DNA from: Xanthobacteraceae bacterium
Lineage (GTDB): Bacteria; Pseudomonadota; Alphaproteobacteria; Rhizobiales; Xanthobacteraceae
Reading direction: 5' to 3'
Assembly: GCA_028282095.1 (NCBI GenBank)
Contig: JANQIP010000187.1
Coordinates: forward strand, 1-37,261
DNA: 37,261 bases
Shown here: in pieces, positions 6,361 to 15,932 of the stretch
Layout of the letters: each line of letters opens with the position of its first letter
How positions within the stretch are numbered: position 1 is the stretch's first letter
Notes under the pieces: model-generated
Databases searched by the model: none
What the model saw: only the letters and a program-made list of their open reading frames with translations
What the model was told of the DNA's origin: nothing
Translations under genes and position numbers: made by a program

Positions 6361-9300
6361 TTGCCATACGAAGACCTTTCGGCCGGCGCGATCACGAAAG
6401 CGGTGGCCGTCGAACCTGCAGCGGGGCCGCGCATGTTCTCCCACCTGATGCTGGCAAGGCGTTTCGCGCCATTGTTCTGGTGCCAGTTCTTCAGCGCTTT
6501 CAACGACAATTTCCTGAAAACCTCGCTCGTTTTCCTCATTCTGTTCAAGCTGTCCGGATCGGGCTCGGAAGGGTTGATCACGCTCGCGACCGCGACCTTC
6601 ATTCTCCCCTATTTCGTTCTCTCCGCGCTCGGTGGCGAGGTTGCCGACCGGTTCGACAAATCGATCATCGCCCAACGGCTCAAGCTCGTCGAGATTTCGG
6701 TCGCATTGGTGGCGGTGCTGGGCTTCTGGCTGCATTCCATCCCGCTGCTGTTCGTCGCGCTGTTCTTTTTCGGGGTCGTCTCATCGCTGTTCGGGCCGAT
6801 CAAATACGGCATCCTGCCCGATCATCTCGCCCGGTCCGAGCTTCCGGCCGGCAATGCGCTGGTCGAAGGCGCGACCTTCGTCGCCATCCTGCTCGGCACG
6901 ATTGTCGGCGGGCTCGCGGCACGGGACGGTGGCGATCCGGCCTCCTTTGGTGGCCTGATTATCGGACTCGCCATCCTATGCTGGGTGGCGGCCTTGTTCA
7001 TCCCGCGTACCGGTGAGGGTGCGCCGGACCTTGTGATCGACGGGAATATCGTCCGCTCGACCAGCAACCTTCTCGTCTATCTGAAAAAAGAGCGTCAGCT
7101 CTGGTGGGCCGCGTTGGTGGTGAGCTGGTTCTGGCTTGTCGGCGCCGTTGCGCTGTCCCTGATGCCGCCGCTCATCAAGAATGCGCTCGGCGCGTCCGAA
7201 GAGGTGATCACCGCCTACCTCGCAGTCTTCACGATCGGGATCGCGATCGGCTCGGCCCTCGCCGCCTGGCTTGCGAGTGGGCGCATCGTGCTGTTGCCGA
7301 CCGTCTTGGGCGCGCTGCTCCTGGGCGTGTTCTGCGTCGATCTCGGCTGGTGGCTTTGGGGCGTGACCAGCACCGAGACGGATCGCGGCCTATCGGAGGT
7401 GTTCGGCACGTTCCGCGGCTATCATATCGCTTTCGGCCTTGCCGGAATGGCGATTGCCGGCGGCCTGTTCATCGTGCCGGCCTTCGCGGCCTTACAGGCC
7501 TGGGCCGGGCCCGACCGTCGTGCCCGCGTCATTGCCGCTAACAATGTGCTCAACGCCGCCTTCATGGTGGTGGGCTCAACTGCAATAGCGTTGATCCAGT
7601 TCGCCGGCGTAACGCCTGCGGTCCTGTTCATGTTCCTCGGCATTGCCAATTTCGCCGTTGCCGTCGCCGTGTTCCGCACGCTTCCGACCAACCCTGTGCG
7701 CGACTTCCTCTCGATCGTGTTCCGCGCCTTTTTCCGGCTCAAGGTGCAGGGCGAGGAGAACATCGCCGCGGCCGGTCCCAACGCGATCATCGCGCTGAAC
7801 CATGTGAGCTTCCTCGATGCGCCGCTCGCTCTGTCGATGCTCGACAAGGACCCGGTCTTCGCTATCGACAGCAGCATCGCGCAGCGCTGGTGGGTCAAGC
7901 CGTTCCTGCGCTTTACCCGCGCAATGCCGCTCGATCCGACCAAGCCCTGGGGCACGCGCACGCTGATCCGCGCGGTGCAGGCCGGCGAGACGCTGATCAT
8001 CTTTCCGGAAGGGCGCATCACCGTCACCGGCAGCCTGATGAAGGTCTATGACGGCGCCGGGCTCATCGCCGACAAGTCCGGCGCGATGGTCGTGCCGGTG
8101 CGGATCAAGGGCCTCGAACAGACGCCGTTCTCGCGCATGGAACCGGGCCTGGTGCAACGCAAGCTGTTCCCTGAGGTCAGTGTGTCGATCCTCGAGCCGG
8201 TGAAGCTCCACGTCGATCCCGATCTCGTCGGGAAGAAACGGCGCATCGCGGCGGGCGCCGCGCTCTACGAGGTGATGTCCGACCTCATATTCCGCACGAC
8301 CTCGATCGACCGCACGATCCCCGATGCGATGATCGAGGCGGCACGCCAGAATGGAAAGGGCTGGATCGCCGTCGAGGACACGGTAACGGGGCAACTCTCC
8401 TACGGCCGCCTGCTCATCGGCATGGCCGTGCTCGGCCGCAAGCTGCTGCCGCTTGCCGCGGAAGGCCAGGCGATCGGCGTGATGCTGCCGAACGCCAATG
8501 GCGCGGTCGTTACCACGCTCGCGCTGATGTCGGCGGGCCGGGTTCCCGCCATGCTCAATTTCAGCGCCGGACCGGCAAACCTTAGGGCCGCCTGCCGCGC
8601 CGCCGCGCTCAACACGATCCTGACCTCGCGCGCCTTCATCGAGAGGGCTCACCTGGAAAAACTCATCGAGGCGCTCGCGCCCGATTATCGCATCATCTAT
8701 CTCGAAGACCTGCGCGCGACCATCGGTTTTGGCGACAAGCTGCGCGGGATGCGCGAGAGCAAGCGCCCGCTCGTTGCCCGCAAGCCCGACGATGCCGCCG
8801 TCATCCTCTTCACCTCAGGATCGGAGGGCGTGCCGAAAGGCGTGATGCTCTCCCATCGCAACATCCTCGCCAATACCGCGCAGGCCGAGGCGCGGATCGA
8901 TTTCGGGCGCCGCGATACGGTGTTCAACGTGCTGCCGGTGTTCCACTCCTTCGGGCTGACCGCCGGGGTGATTCTCCCCATGGTGTATGGCGTGCGGGTG
9001 TTTATGTATCCGTCCCCCCTGCACTACCGGATCGTGCCGGAGATGGTCTACGGCACCAATGCGACCATTCTGTTCGGCACCGATACCTTCCTTGCCGGCT
9101 ATGCGCGTATGGCCAATGACTATGATTTCCGCTCTCTGCGCTACATCGTCGCCGGCGCCGAGCCGGTGCGCGAATCGACCCGCCGCATCTACATGGAGAA
9201 ATTCGGCATCCGGATTCTCGAAGGCTATGGCGTGACCGAGGCCGCTCCGGTGGTTTCGCTCAATACGCCGATGTTCAACAAGTTCGGCACGGTCGGCCGG

Positions 9301-9834
9301 CTCCTGCCTGGAATGGAGACACGGCTCGAACCGGTACCCGGCGTCGACGAGGGCGGAAGGCTGTTCGTGCGCGGCCCCAATATCATGATGGGCTATCTGC
9401 GGGTCGAGGATCCGGGCGTCGTCGAGCCGCCGGTCGACGGCTGGCACGACACCGGCGACATTGTCGCGATCGACCCGCAGGGTTTCATCGCGATCAAGGG
9501 GCGGGCGAAGCGCTTTGCCAAGGTCGGCGGCGAGATGGTCTCGCTCGCCGCCGTGGAGACGCTTGCCGCCGAGCTGTGGGCGGACGCGATGTCGGGCGTT
9601 GCCACCATCCCCGATGCTCGCAAGGGCGAGCGGCTGATCCTCGTCACGACGCATGGCACGCCGACGCGTTCGGAGTTCATCGCCTTCGCCCGCGGCAAAG
9701 GCGCTTCCGAGATGATGATCCCGGCCGAGTTCATCGTGGTCGAGAAACTGCCGCTGCTGGGCTCCGGCAAGGTCGACAATCTTGCGCTGACGCAATTCGT
9801 GCGCGAGCGCTTCAAGCTCGAAGGCGCGGCTTAG
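6361..9834 (+). CDS. LplT-PlsC-acyl-ACP synthetase fusion (lysophospholipid transporter / acyltransferase / AMP-ligase)
   Basis: This 1157-residue inner-membrane protein combines three activities that E. coli encodes as lplT and aas: inward flipping of lysophospholipids, acyl transfer onto them, and activation of the fatty acid as acyl-ACP. Residues about 25-430 form a multi-span MFS domain (FWCQFFSAFNDNFLKTSLVF opens it). Residues about 445-640 are PlsC-like, with the HX4D motif at His481-Asp486 and FPEGR at 548-552. Residues about 650-1157 are an AMP-binding ligase, with the phosphate loop FTSGSEGVPKG near 817-827, YGVTEAAPVVSL, and a C-terminal Lys in LGSGKVDNL. The start shown is TTG 6361; ATG 6433 (MFSHLMLARRF) is a good alternative at the usual domain edge. 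The TAG stop overlaps a family A repeat. Confidence 0.93.
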   Translation: MPYEDLSAGAITKAVAVEPAAGPRMFSHLMLARRFAPLFWCQFFSAFNDNFLKTSLVFLILFKLSGSGSEGLITLATATFILPYFVLSALGGEVADRFDKSIIAQRLKLVEISVALVAVLGFWLHSIPLLFVALFFFGVVSSLFGPIKYGILPDHLARSELPAGNALVEGATFVAILLGTIVGGLAARDGGDPASFGGLIIGLAILCWVAALFIPRTGEGAPDLVIDGNIVRSTSNLLVYLKKERQLWWAALVVSWFWLVGAVALSLMPPLIKNALGASEEVITAYLAVFTIGIAIGSALAAWLASGRIVLLPTVLGALLLGVFCVDLGWWLWGVTSTETDRGLSEVFGTFRGYHIAFGLAGMAIAGGLFIVPAFAALQAWAGPDRRARVIAANNVLNAAFMVVGSTAIALIQFAGVTPAVLFMFLGIANFAVAVAVFRTLPTNPVRDFLSIVFRAFFRLKVQGEENIAAAGPNAIIALNHVSFLDAPLALSMLDKDPVFAIDSSIAQRWWVKPFLRFTRAMPLDPTKPWGTRTLIRAVQAGETLIIFPEGRITVTGSLMKVYDGAGLIADKSGAMVVPVRIKGLEQTPFSRMEPGLVQRKLFPEVSVSILEPVKLHVDPDLVGKKRRIAAGAALYEVMSDLIFRTTSIDRTIPDAMIEAARQNGKGWIAVEDTVTGQLSYGRLLIGMAVLGRKLLPLAAEGQAIGVMLPNANGAVVTTLALMSAGRVPAMLNFSAGPANLRAACRAAALNTILTSRAFIERAHLEKLIEALAPDYRIIYLEDLRATIGFGDKLRGMRESKRPLVARKPDDAAVILFTSGSEGVPKGVMLSHRNILANTAQAEARIDFGRRDTVFNVLPVFHSFGLTAGVILPMVYGVRVFMYPSPLHYRIVPEMVYGTNATILFGTDTFLAGYARMANDYDFRSLRYIVAGAEPVRESTRRIYMEKFGIRILEGYGVTEAAPVVSLNTPMFNKFGTVGRLLPGMETRLEPVPGVDEGGRLFVRGPNIMMGYLRVEDPGVVEPPVDGWHDTGDIVAIDPQGFIAIKGRAKRFAKVGGEMVSLAAVETLAAELWADAMSGVATIPDARKGERLILVTTHGTPTRSEFIAFARGKGASEMMIPAEFIVVEKLPLLGSGKVDNLALTQFVRERFKLEGAA

Positions 9835-9934
9835 AGAGTTCGATCCATTCAGCTTGAATCGATCGCATTCTATTACTCTTTGTTTTGCCGCATGATCTTG
9901 TCCGAAAAGTCTCCCAGTATTTCGGGATCATGCT
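9833..9934 (-). repeat. Family A repeat, reverse, overlapping a stop codon
   Basis: The element begins with TAGAGAG, whose TAG is the stop of the fusion gene. Hairpin 2 is worn (AGAGAGTTCGATC against GATCGCATTCT). Hairpin 1 is GCATGATCTTG...GGGATCATGC. Confidence 0.85.
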
Positions 9935-10181
9935 TTTGGAAAGCCCACGCCAGATTTTGCCAAAGGTGAATATCCAGAATCGTTCGCCTTCCGACTGAGA
10001 CCTTTCGGCCACAGGGCGGAAGGATTCGCTGAATAGTATTATCGCATTACCACCTTGATTTGAGATTCGCGAAAGATACTCGTTTTATTAGCATCAGGCT
10101 TAACCATTCGCACCGCCTACTGCATGGCCTGAGCTACCAAGATATCGACCCCGCGACAAACTGGCGAAGGGGCATGTAGAA
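9935..10181 (+). promoter_or_regulatory. Upstream region of the autotransporter gene
   Basis: This AT-richer stretch precedes the autotransporter. TTGATT at 10055 and TACTCG at 10077 form a poor 16-bp-spaced promoter pair. TTAACCAT at 10100-10107 matches a CtrA half-site, but no second half at the standard spacing is present. GAAGGGG at 10166-10172 could serve as ribosome-binding site at long spacing. Only the location of a promoter here is well supported. Confidence 0.35.
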
Positions 10182-13043
10182 ATGCATGGGACGATTGAGC
10201 ATCGGTCTCATCCGGCAGGCGCGGCGCGCCGGGGATACCTTAGGAACCTCGCTGCGCGGCTGCTCGCCGGCAGCGCGCTGGTCGCCGCGGCGCTGACCTC
10301 GCTGGGCAGCCCGGTTCAAGCGGAATGCGTGACCGTGGGCAACACCACCAATTGCACCGGCAACGGCACGATCACCGACGGCATTGAACTCAATCCCGCG
10401 CCGGCCCCGAACATCAATGTCTTCAACATCACCGGCAACATCGCGCCGGTGGACGGCACCAACGGTATTGATGCTCGGACGACCGGCGACGACAGCCCGC
10501 TGAGCATCTTCATCGATATCGCGCCGTTTGAGATCATCACTGAGAATGCCTACGGCATCTATGCGCGGACTTCGGGTGTCGGCAGCGACATCACCCTCAT
10601 AAACTGGACGGCGATAACCACCCACGGCAGTGGTGCCTACGGCATCCTTGCTCAGACATTAGATTCCAGCAGCACGATCGACCTCACCAACCACGGGGCA
10701 ATCACGACCCACGCCCTTGGTGCCTACGGCATCCTTGCTCAGACATTAGATTCCAGCAGCACGATCGACCTCACCAACCATGGGGCAATCACCACCCAGG
10801 CCGGTAGTGCCTTCGGCATCGCTGCTCAGACAAGCAAAACCGACAGCATGATCGACATCATCAACCATGGGGCAATCACCACCCAGGGCCTAAGCGCCTA
10901 CGGCATCATTGCTCAGACATTTGATTCCGACAGCATGATCGACCTCACCAACCATGGGGCAATCACCACCCGGGCCGGTAGTGCCTTCGGCATCGCTGCT
11001 CAGACATCTGATGATTCTAACAGCACGATCGACCTCACCAACCATGGGGCAATTACCACCCAGGCCAGTAATGCCTTCGGCATCATTGCGAGTGCCCCTG
11101 GGCCCGACAGCATGATCGACCTGACCAACTGGGGAGAGATCACCACTCAGGGCAGTGGTGCCAGCGGCATAACTGTGGGGGCCACCGGCGCCAATAGCCT
11201 GATCACCCTCAACAACTGGGCCAATGTGATCGCGACCGGCGCGGACGCCGACGGCATTTTCGCATCGGCCGCAGATGTCACCACGCCGGTCACCATCAGT
11301 CTCCATGGCGGCCTGGTGCAGGGCGGCACCGGCGACGGCGACGGTGTTGAGCTGTACAATGTGGCTGGAGCCATTGGCACGCTGAATGTGTTTGCCGGCG
11401 CCACGGTCACGACGCTCGGCGACAACGCCGTTGAGGGTGGCCCCGGCGACGACACGGTCAATAATGCCGGCACGGTGACCGGCGATGTGGCCCTTGGCAC
11501 CGGGACCAATGCCTTCAACAATATGGGCGGGGGCCTGTTCAATGCCGGCCGGACCGTCAATCTCGGCGGTGCCCATCTCTTGAGCAACGCCGGCACGCTA
11601 TCGCCCGGCGGGCTGAACGCGGTCCTGACCACCGAGCTGACCGGCAATTACCAGCAATCGGCGTCCGGCATCTTCAACGTCGACGTGGACCTCACCAATC
11701 TTGTCAGCGACCGGCTCGCCGTCCTCGCCCCCGGCACTGCCATGCTCAACGGGCTCGTCGTCGGCAACTTCTTCAATCCCCAGGCCGTGACACCCGGCCA
11801 GCAAGGGGAAGTGACGATCCTCACCACCACGGGCGACGGGGTGACCAATATCGGGATCACGGCCCAAGACACGGCGGTGGCGGATTATACGCTGCTGTTC
11901 CCCGACTTCGACACCGTGGTCCTGACTGCCTTCATCGATTTCGTCCCCGCCGGCCTCAACCAGAACCAGACCTCGGTGGCCGAGGCGGTGAGCGCCATTC
12001 AGGCGGCCGGCGGCTCGGCGGCCTTCGCGCCGGTGGTCGGCGCCCTGTTGAAGGTTCCCGATCTCGCCAGCCTCGCCGACGCCTATGACCAGCTCGGTCC
12101 GGGGGCCTATCTCGGCAACGGCATCGCCACCCTATTCTCAAGCCTCGGCTTCACCGACGATCTGATGAGCTGCGAGGTGCGCGAGGGCGGCAATGTGTTC
12201 ATTCGCGAGGGCCAGTGCATGTGGGCTGAAGCCACCGGCAACTGGTTCGATCAGGACCGCACCAGCGAGACCGTCGACTTCGATCAGACTGCACCGCGCA
12301 TTGCCGGCGGATTCCAGGCGGCCTTGGCACCGGACTGGCGGTTCGGCATGGCGTTCGGCTATCAGCGCAGCAATCTCGAAGCCCTTAACGGGCGGCAAGA
12401 CAGCGAGGCCGACACCCTGCATGGCGGCGCCGTGCTCAAATATCTGTTCGGCGATGCGCTGCTTGCCGCAGCCGTCAGCGGCGGCCATGGCTGGTATGAC
12501 AGCAGCCGCAACTTTGACTTCGGCGGTTTTTCCGCGCAGGCCACCGCCTCCCATGGCATCAGCCATCTGACCGGCCGCCTCCGCGGTGCCTACGCCTTCA
12601 CCAACGGCGTGTACTATGTGAAGCCTCTGGTCGACCTCAATGTGAGCTGGATCGGCATTGATGGCTTCACCGAGAGCGGCGGGAACGGTGCGGCGCTGGT
12701 CGTCGACCGTAGCGATGAGACCGTGCTCAGCGCTTCACCGGCGCTCGAGTTCGGCTGGCAGCACCGGGTTGCGGATGGCACGCTGTTCAGGCCCTATGTC
12801 CGTGCCGGGGTGACGGTGTTCGATGATCCCGAGCTGGCGCTCACCTCCCGCTTTGCCGCCGCGCCGGCCGGCAGCCCGGACTTCCGCACCGTGATGGGCA
12901 CGGATGATGTGGTCGGCAAGGTTGCGGTCGGGCTCGACCTGTTGACGCCCAACGGCACCGTCCTCAAGGCCTTTTATGAGGGCCAATTCGGCAAAGACAC
13001 CAGGCAGCAATTGGCCGGCATCCGGGCCAGCCGGCCGTTCTAG
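10182..13043 (+). CDS. Autotransporter (type Va secretion) with 29-residue passenger repeats
   Basis: This 953-residue outer-membrane protein exports its own passenger. The long N-terminus (residues about 1-48) carries a basic region, then RLLAGSALVAAALTSLG and cleavage near PVQA-EC. Residues about 130-330 hold about seven 29-residue repeats of the pattern GAITTxAxxAxGIxAQTxxxxSxIDLTNH. Looser beta-helix turns follow (GTVTGDVALG, LLSNAGTLSPGG). Residues about 670-953 are the beta-barrel: MWAEATGNWFDQDR opens it, LTGRLRGAYAF and LKAFYEGQFGKD are typical strands, and the chain ends in Phe. The repeats are also visible in DNA as 87-bp units. An adhesin or surface role is likely from the family; the ligand is unknown. 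No chaperone or protease gene is adjacent. Confidence 0.92.
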   Translation: MHGTIEHRSHPAGAARRGYLRNLAARLLAGSALVAAALTSLGSPVQAECVTVGNTTNCTGNGTITDGIELNPAPAPNINVFNITGNIAPVDGTNGIDARTTGDDSPLSIFIDIAPFEIITENAYGIYARTSGVGSDITLINWTAITTHGSGAYGILAQTLDSSSTIDLTNHGAITTHALGAYGILAQTLDSSSTIDLTNHGAITTQAGSAFGIAAQTSKTDSMIDIINHGAITTQGLSAYGIIAQTFDSDSMIDLTNHGAITTRAGSAFGIAAQTSDDSNSTIDLTNHGAITTQASNAFGIIASAPGPDSMIDLTNWGEITTQGSGASGITVGATGANSLITLNNWANVIATGADADGIFASAADVTTPVTISLHGGLVQGGTGDGDGVELYNVAGAIGTLNVFAGATVTTLGDNAVEGGPGDDTVNNAGTVTGDVALGTGTNAFNNMGGGLFNAGRTVNLGGAHLLSNAGTLSPGGLNAVLTTELTGNYQQSASGIFNVDVDLTNLVSDRLAVLAPGTAMLNGLVVGNFFNPQAVTPGQQGEVTILTTTGDGVTNIGITAQDTAVADYTLLFPDFDTVVLTAFIDFVPAGLNQNQTSVAEAVSAIQAAGGSAAFAPVVGALLKVPDLASLADAYDQLGPGAYLGNGIATLFSSLGFTDDLMSCEVREGGNVFIREGQCMWAEATGNWFDQDRTSETVDFDQTAPRIAGGFQAALAPDWRFGMAFGYQRSNLEALNGRQDSEADTLHGGAVLKYLFGDALLAAAVSGGHGWYDSSRNFDFGGFSAQATASHGISHLTGRLRGAYAFTNGVYYVKPLVDLNVSWIGIDGFTESGGNGAALVVDRSDETVLSASPALEFGWQHRVADGTLFRPYVRAGVTVFDDPELALTSRFAAAPAGSPDFRTVMGTDDVVGKVAVGLDLLTPNGTVLKAFYEGQFGKDTRQQLAGIRASRPF
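10619..11165 (+). repeat. 87-bp tandem coding repeats in the autotransporter passenger
   Basis: The GTGCC/GCGCC landmark recurs at 10633, 10720, 10807, 10894, 10981, 11071 and 11158, with spacings 87, 87, 87, 87, 90 and 87 bp. The first two units are nearly identical, including silent sites. The 90-bp unit carries one extra codon (DDSNS). Such units can gain or lose copies in frame. Confidence 0.9.
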
Positions 13044-13122
13044 ACCGGTCCAGCCGGAGCAAAAAGTATCGGCCGCACGGCACGCCGCGTGCGAACGTGC
13101 TGATCACGGCTCTGGCCGCTCT

Positions 13123-13455
13123 TCACTGCTCCGATAGGCCCTCGGTGACATCGAACAGCCAGCGCAGATAGGACGCGTCGACGCTCTCGAGCGGAACGAC
13201 GAGGATCGCAGGCGTGTCGAATGGATGCATGTCTTTCACTTTGGCGCGCACCTTCTCGGCGAGCGAGGCGCGGGTCTTGACGATCATGACCACCTCCTCG
13301 GCGCACTCGACGGCGCCCTCCCAGGCATAGTACGAGATCATGCGCGGCAGGATGTTCACGCAGGCCGCGAGCCGGAGCTCGACCAGCGTCTTTCCCGCCG
13401 TCTCCGCCTCGACAATACCGGGGTAGGTCGTATAGACGAAAACCGCCCGCTCCAT
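13123..13455 (-). CDS. cutA: Divalent cation tolerance protein CutA
   Basis: This 110-residue protein of the CutA1 family forms a PII-like trimer and is linked to copper and other divalent-metal tolerance. ATG 13455 is chosen over the frame opening at 13524 because AAGGAGGG lies eight bases upstream and the product then has the usual length. Family blocks are [13 protein letters not shown] at the N-terminus, [19 protein letters not shown] in the middle, [10 protein letters not shown], then [14 protein letters not shown] and [11 protein letters not shown] at the C-terminus. It is divergent from nadK, 71 bp apart, so both promoters share a short region. Nothing is unusual in the sequence. Confidence 0.95.
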   Translation of the reverse strand: MERAVFVYTTYPGIVEAETAGKTLVELRLAACVNILPRMISYYAWEGAVECAEEVVMIVKTRASLAEKVRAKVKDMHPFDTPAILVVPLESVDASYLRWLFDVTEGLSEQ

Positions 13456-13463
13456 CTTACTGT

Positions 13464-13471
13464 CCCTCCTT
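13464..13471 (-). promoter_or_regulatory. Ribosome-binding site deciding the cutA start
   Basis: AAGGAGGG on the minus strand sits eight bases before ATG 13455. The earlier ATG at 13524 lacks such a site. Confidence 0.7.
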
Positions 13472-13526
13472 CCGGCTTCAGGCAATGCCGGTGCGGCGCC
13501 AACCCTTTCCACCCTTTCGAGCAATC

Positions 13527-14333
13527 ATGGTCTTGCCCCCCGAAATCGACCGGATCGCGTTCGTCGCCAGCAGCACGCGCGACGCCCAGACCGCAATGGC
13601 GGCACTCGTCAAGCGTTACGGCGGGGCGCCCGCCGAGGACGCGCAGGTCATCGTCGCGCTCGGCGGCGACGGCCTGATGCTGCAGACCCTGCACAATTAC
13701 ATGGGCTCGGGCAAGCCGATCTATGGAATGCATCGGGGGACCGTCGGCTTCCTGATGAACGACTATCGCGAGGAGGGACTGAAGGAACGCCTGCGCGCTG
13801 CCGAGACCACGGTCATCCACCCGCTGCTGATGCATGCCGTCGATGCCAGGGGTCAGCAATTCGAGCACCGCGCGATCAACGAAGTGTCGGTGTACCGGCA
13901 GACCCATCAGGTCGCGCGCCTGCGCATCCTCGTCGACCACAAAGAGCGGATGAAGGAGTTACAGGCGGACGGCATCATGGTCGCGACCCCCGCCGGCTCC
14001 ACCGCCTATAATCTCTCGGCAATGGGCCCGATCATCCCAATCGGCACCCCCCTGCTCGCGCTGACCCCGATCAGCCCGTTCCGTCCGCGACGCTGGCGCG
14101 GCGCGCTTCTTCCCGACAGCGCCGTGGTCACGATCGAAGTGCTTGAAGCCGACAAGCGGCCGGTCAATGCCGTCGCCGATCACGACGAGGTGCGTTCGAT
14201 ACGCCAGGTCGACGTGCGCATGGACCGCAGCGTCGATATGCGGTTGCTGTTCGACCCCGGCCATTCGCTCGACGAGCGGATATTGCGCGAGCAGTTCGCG
14301 ACCGAGCCCGACCGCGTGTCCGGTTTATCCTAA
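13527..14333 (+). CDS. nadK: NAD kinase
   Basis: This enzyme phosphorylates NAD to NADP in the cytoplasm. ATG 13527 gives 268 residues, close to the usual 250-300; an earlier ATG at 13485 is possible and neither has a strong ribosome-binding site. Visible motifs are the GGDG nucleotide loop (residues 46-49 in [16 protein letters not shown]), the NE/D motif in AINEVSVYR (118-119) and [14 protein letters not shown] (149-162). The C-terminal part [20 protein letters not shown] is also typical. It is divergent from cutA. A family A repeat lies 33 bp after the stop and separates it from the phosphorelay genes. Confidence 0.96.
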   Translation: MVLPPEIDRIAFVASSTRDAQTAMAALVKRYGGAPAEDAQVIVALGGDGLMLQTLHNYMGSGKPIYGMHRGTVGFLMNDYREEGLKERLRAAETTVIHPLLMHAVDARGQQFEHRAINEVSVYRQTHQVARLRILVDHKERMKELQADGIMVATPAGSTAYNLSAMGPIIPIGTPLLALTPISPFRPRRWRGALLPDSAVVTIEVLEADKRPVNAVADHDEVRSIRQVDVRMDRSVDMRLLFDPGHSLDERILREQFATEPDRVSGLS

Positions 14334-14366
14334 ACCCTTCCTTAACGGCTTCTATCCAAGGTCAGC

Positions 14367-14468
14367 GCATGATCCGGAAAAGTTGGCAGACTTTTCGGAG
14401 AAGATCATGTGACAGAATGAAGAGAAAGAGAGAGCGCGGTTGATTCAAGCTGGATGAATCGCGCTTTA
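14367..14468 (+). repeat. Family A repeat, forward
   Basis: GCATGATCCGG...GATCATGT forms hairpin 1. Hairpin 2 is AGAGCGCGGTTGATTC...GAATCGCGCTTT. It lies just after nadK. Confidence 0.85.
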
Positions 14469-14570
14469 GCGAGTTGAACGGTGCCATGCCGACGCCATGA
14501 GGCGAGCCATGGGCATTGCACCACCAGTCCGAGCTTTGCCGCTGTTTGCAGCAGCCATCCGGATCGCAGC

Positions 14571-15116
14571 ATGATCCGCATCGATTTCAACCGGTTGCGG
14601 TTTCTCGTCATCGACGACAACGCGCATATGCGGCGTATCCTGCGCACACTCCTGCATGGCTACGGCACGCGTGAAGTCTACGAGGCCGAGGACGGGGCGG
14701 CCGGCCTCGAAGCCTTCACCCACAATATCCCGGACATCGTCATCACCGACTGGGCGATGCCGATCTTCGACGGCCTCGAACTGACGCAGATGATCCGCCA
14801 GCCGGGCGCCAACGCCAATCCCTATGTGCCGATCATCATGCTGACCGGACATGCCGAAAAGAAGCGGGTAATAGCGGCGCGCGACTGCGGGGTGACCGAA
14901 TTCCTCGCCAAGCCGGTCTCGGCGAACGCCCTTTACCAACGCATTCTCAATGTCATCATCAATCCACGCCCGTTCATCAAGACCAAGAGCTATTTCGGTC
15001 CCGACCGGCGCCGCCTCGTCAATCCGAACTATGTCGGGGTCGAACGTCGCAAGGGGGGCAAGGCCGAGGTCATTCCGCAGCAGTCGCTGTTCGAGCGCGT
15101 GAAAGTCGCCGAATGA
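14571..15116 (+). CDS. CheY-like response regulator with C-terminal tail
   Basis: This 181-residue protein has one receiver domain and no DNA-binding domain. ATG 14571 opens MIRIDFNRLRFLVIDDN; the upstream frame from 14481 has no family character. Acidic pair Asp15-Asp16, phosphoacceptor Asp60 (VITDWAMP), Thr92 and Lys114 (LAKPVS) complete the active site. After residue about 130 comes a tail with GPDRRR and GVERRKGG. The Hpt gene begins 16 bp downstream, so the two probably form a phosphorelay step; a DUF2336 gene converges on them. No histidine kinase is present in the window. In related bacteria such modules sit near motility or cell-cycle genes, but that role is inference here. Confidence 0.9.
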   Translation: MIRIDFNRLRFLVIDDNAHMRRILRTLLHGYGTREVYEAEDGAAGLEAFTHNIPDIVITDWAMPIFDGLELTQMIRQPGANANPYVPIIMLTGHAEKKRVIAARDCGVTEFLAKPVSANALYQRILNVIINPRPFIKTKSYFGPDRRRLVNPNYVGVERRKGGKAEVIPQQSLFERVKVAE

Positions 15117-15132
15117 ACCGGTGGAGTGGGTC

Positions 15133-15735
15133 ATGAGGATCGGCAAACGCGAGGAGCCTGCGGTCACGGTGTTTGACGATCACGAGGTGATCGTGCCGCC
15201 CAACACGTTGCGCAAGGCCTGGGCTGACGCCGCGTCCGACAATGGCGACCCGGTCGCGCGGGCCGAACAGGCCCTTGCCGCGCTGTCGAGCCATTTCGCC
15301 GACTGGATGGATGGAGAATGCGCTCGCCTCGACGCCGCCCGCCGGGACGCGCGCAGCAAAGGCTGGCACAAGGATACGCGCGAGACGTTGTTTCGCGCCG
15401 CTCACGACATCAAGGGCGAGGCCCAAACGTTCGGCTTTCCGCTGGCCGCGGCGGCCGCAGACAGCCTGTGTCGCCTGATCGAGGGAATACCGCCGGCCGG
15501 GACAATCCCGATCGTTCTGATCGAACAGCACGTCGACGCCATCAAGGCGATCGTGCGCGAACACGCCCGGCCAGACGCCGAGACCATGGCGAACGAACTG
15601 ACGGAACGACTGTGCGCGGCGACCGACGACTGCCTGTCCCGCAGCAACGGCGAGAGTGCAGCGGGCGGTGCAGATGCGATGGGCCGTGCAGATATTGCAA
15701 GTCCGCCGACGGCACCTCGTGCCGCCGGCAAGTGA
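15133..15735 (+). CDS. Histidine phosphotransfer (Hpt) domain protein
   Basis: This 200-residue protein should relay phosphate between a hybrid kinase and a receiver. ATG 15133 follows GGAGTGG; a GTG at 15121 in the same frame is a weaker choice. The central helical part contains FRAAHDIKGEAQTFGFP, with His91 in the H-x-x-K-G pattern of Hpt domains and the following glycine/phenylalanine turn. The first 40 residues are unlike other Hpt proteins, and the C-terminal 40 are Ala/Gly/Ser-rich and probably disordered. It lies 16 bp after the receiver gene and should share its transcript. A family A repeat follows about 80 bp later. Confidence 0.88.
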   Translation: MRIGKREEPAVTVFDDHEVIVPPNTLRKAWADAASDNGDPVARAEQALAALSSHFADWMDGECARLDAARRDARSKGWHKDTRETLFRAAHDIKGEAQTFGFPLAAAAADSLCRLIEGIPPAGTIPIVLIEQHVDAIKAIVREHARPDAETMANELTERLCAATDDCLSRSNGESAAGGADAMGRADIASPPTAPRAAGK

Positions 15736-15813
15736 GCGGTCGCTTTCCCGTTATCTTACCGGCCTTGTTTCGTAGCCCTCCCCGATCGCCGCGCGATCCC
15801 AATCGGTCGCTTT

Positions 15814-15917
15814 GGAGCATGATCCCCAAAAGTTGGCAGACTTTTCGGACAAGATCATGCGACAAAACAAAGAGAAAGCGGAGCGCGGTTGATTCTAAGG
15901 AGAAGCAATCATGCTCC
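15814..15917 (+). repeat. Family A repeat, forward
   Basis: Hairpin 1 is GAGCATGATCCCC...GATCATGC. The second part starts as GGAGCGCGGTTGATTC but ends with CAATCATGCTCC, which could pair with the left end instead. It lies between the convergent Hpt and DUF2336 genes. Confidence 0.8.
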
Positions 15918-15932
15918 GACCGGAGTTTGCGC

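Noticed and set aside
7576..9795. Long minus-strand frames (358 and 326 residues) opposite the fusion gene
   Set aside because: High GC and third-position bias create open antisense frames; the translations are Arg/His-rich and unlike proteins.
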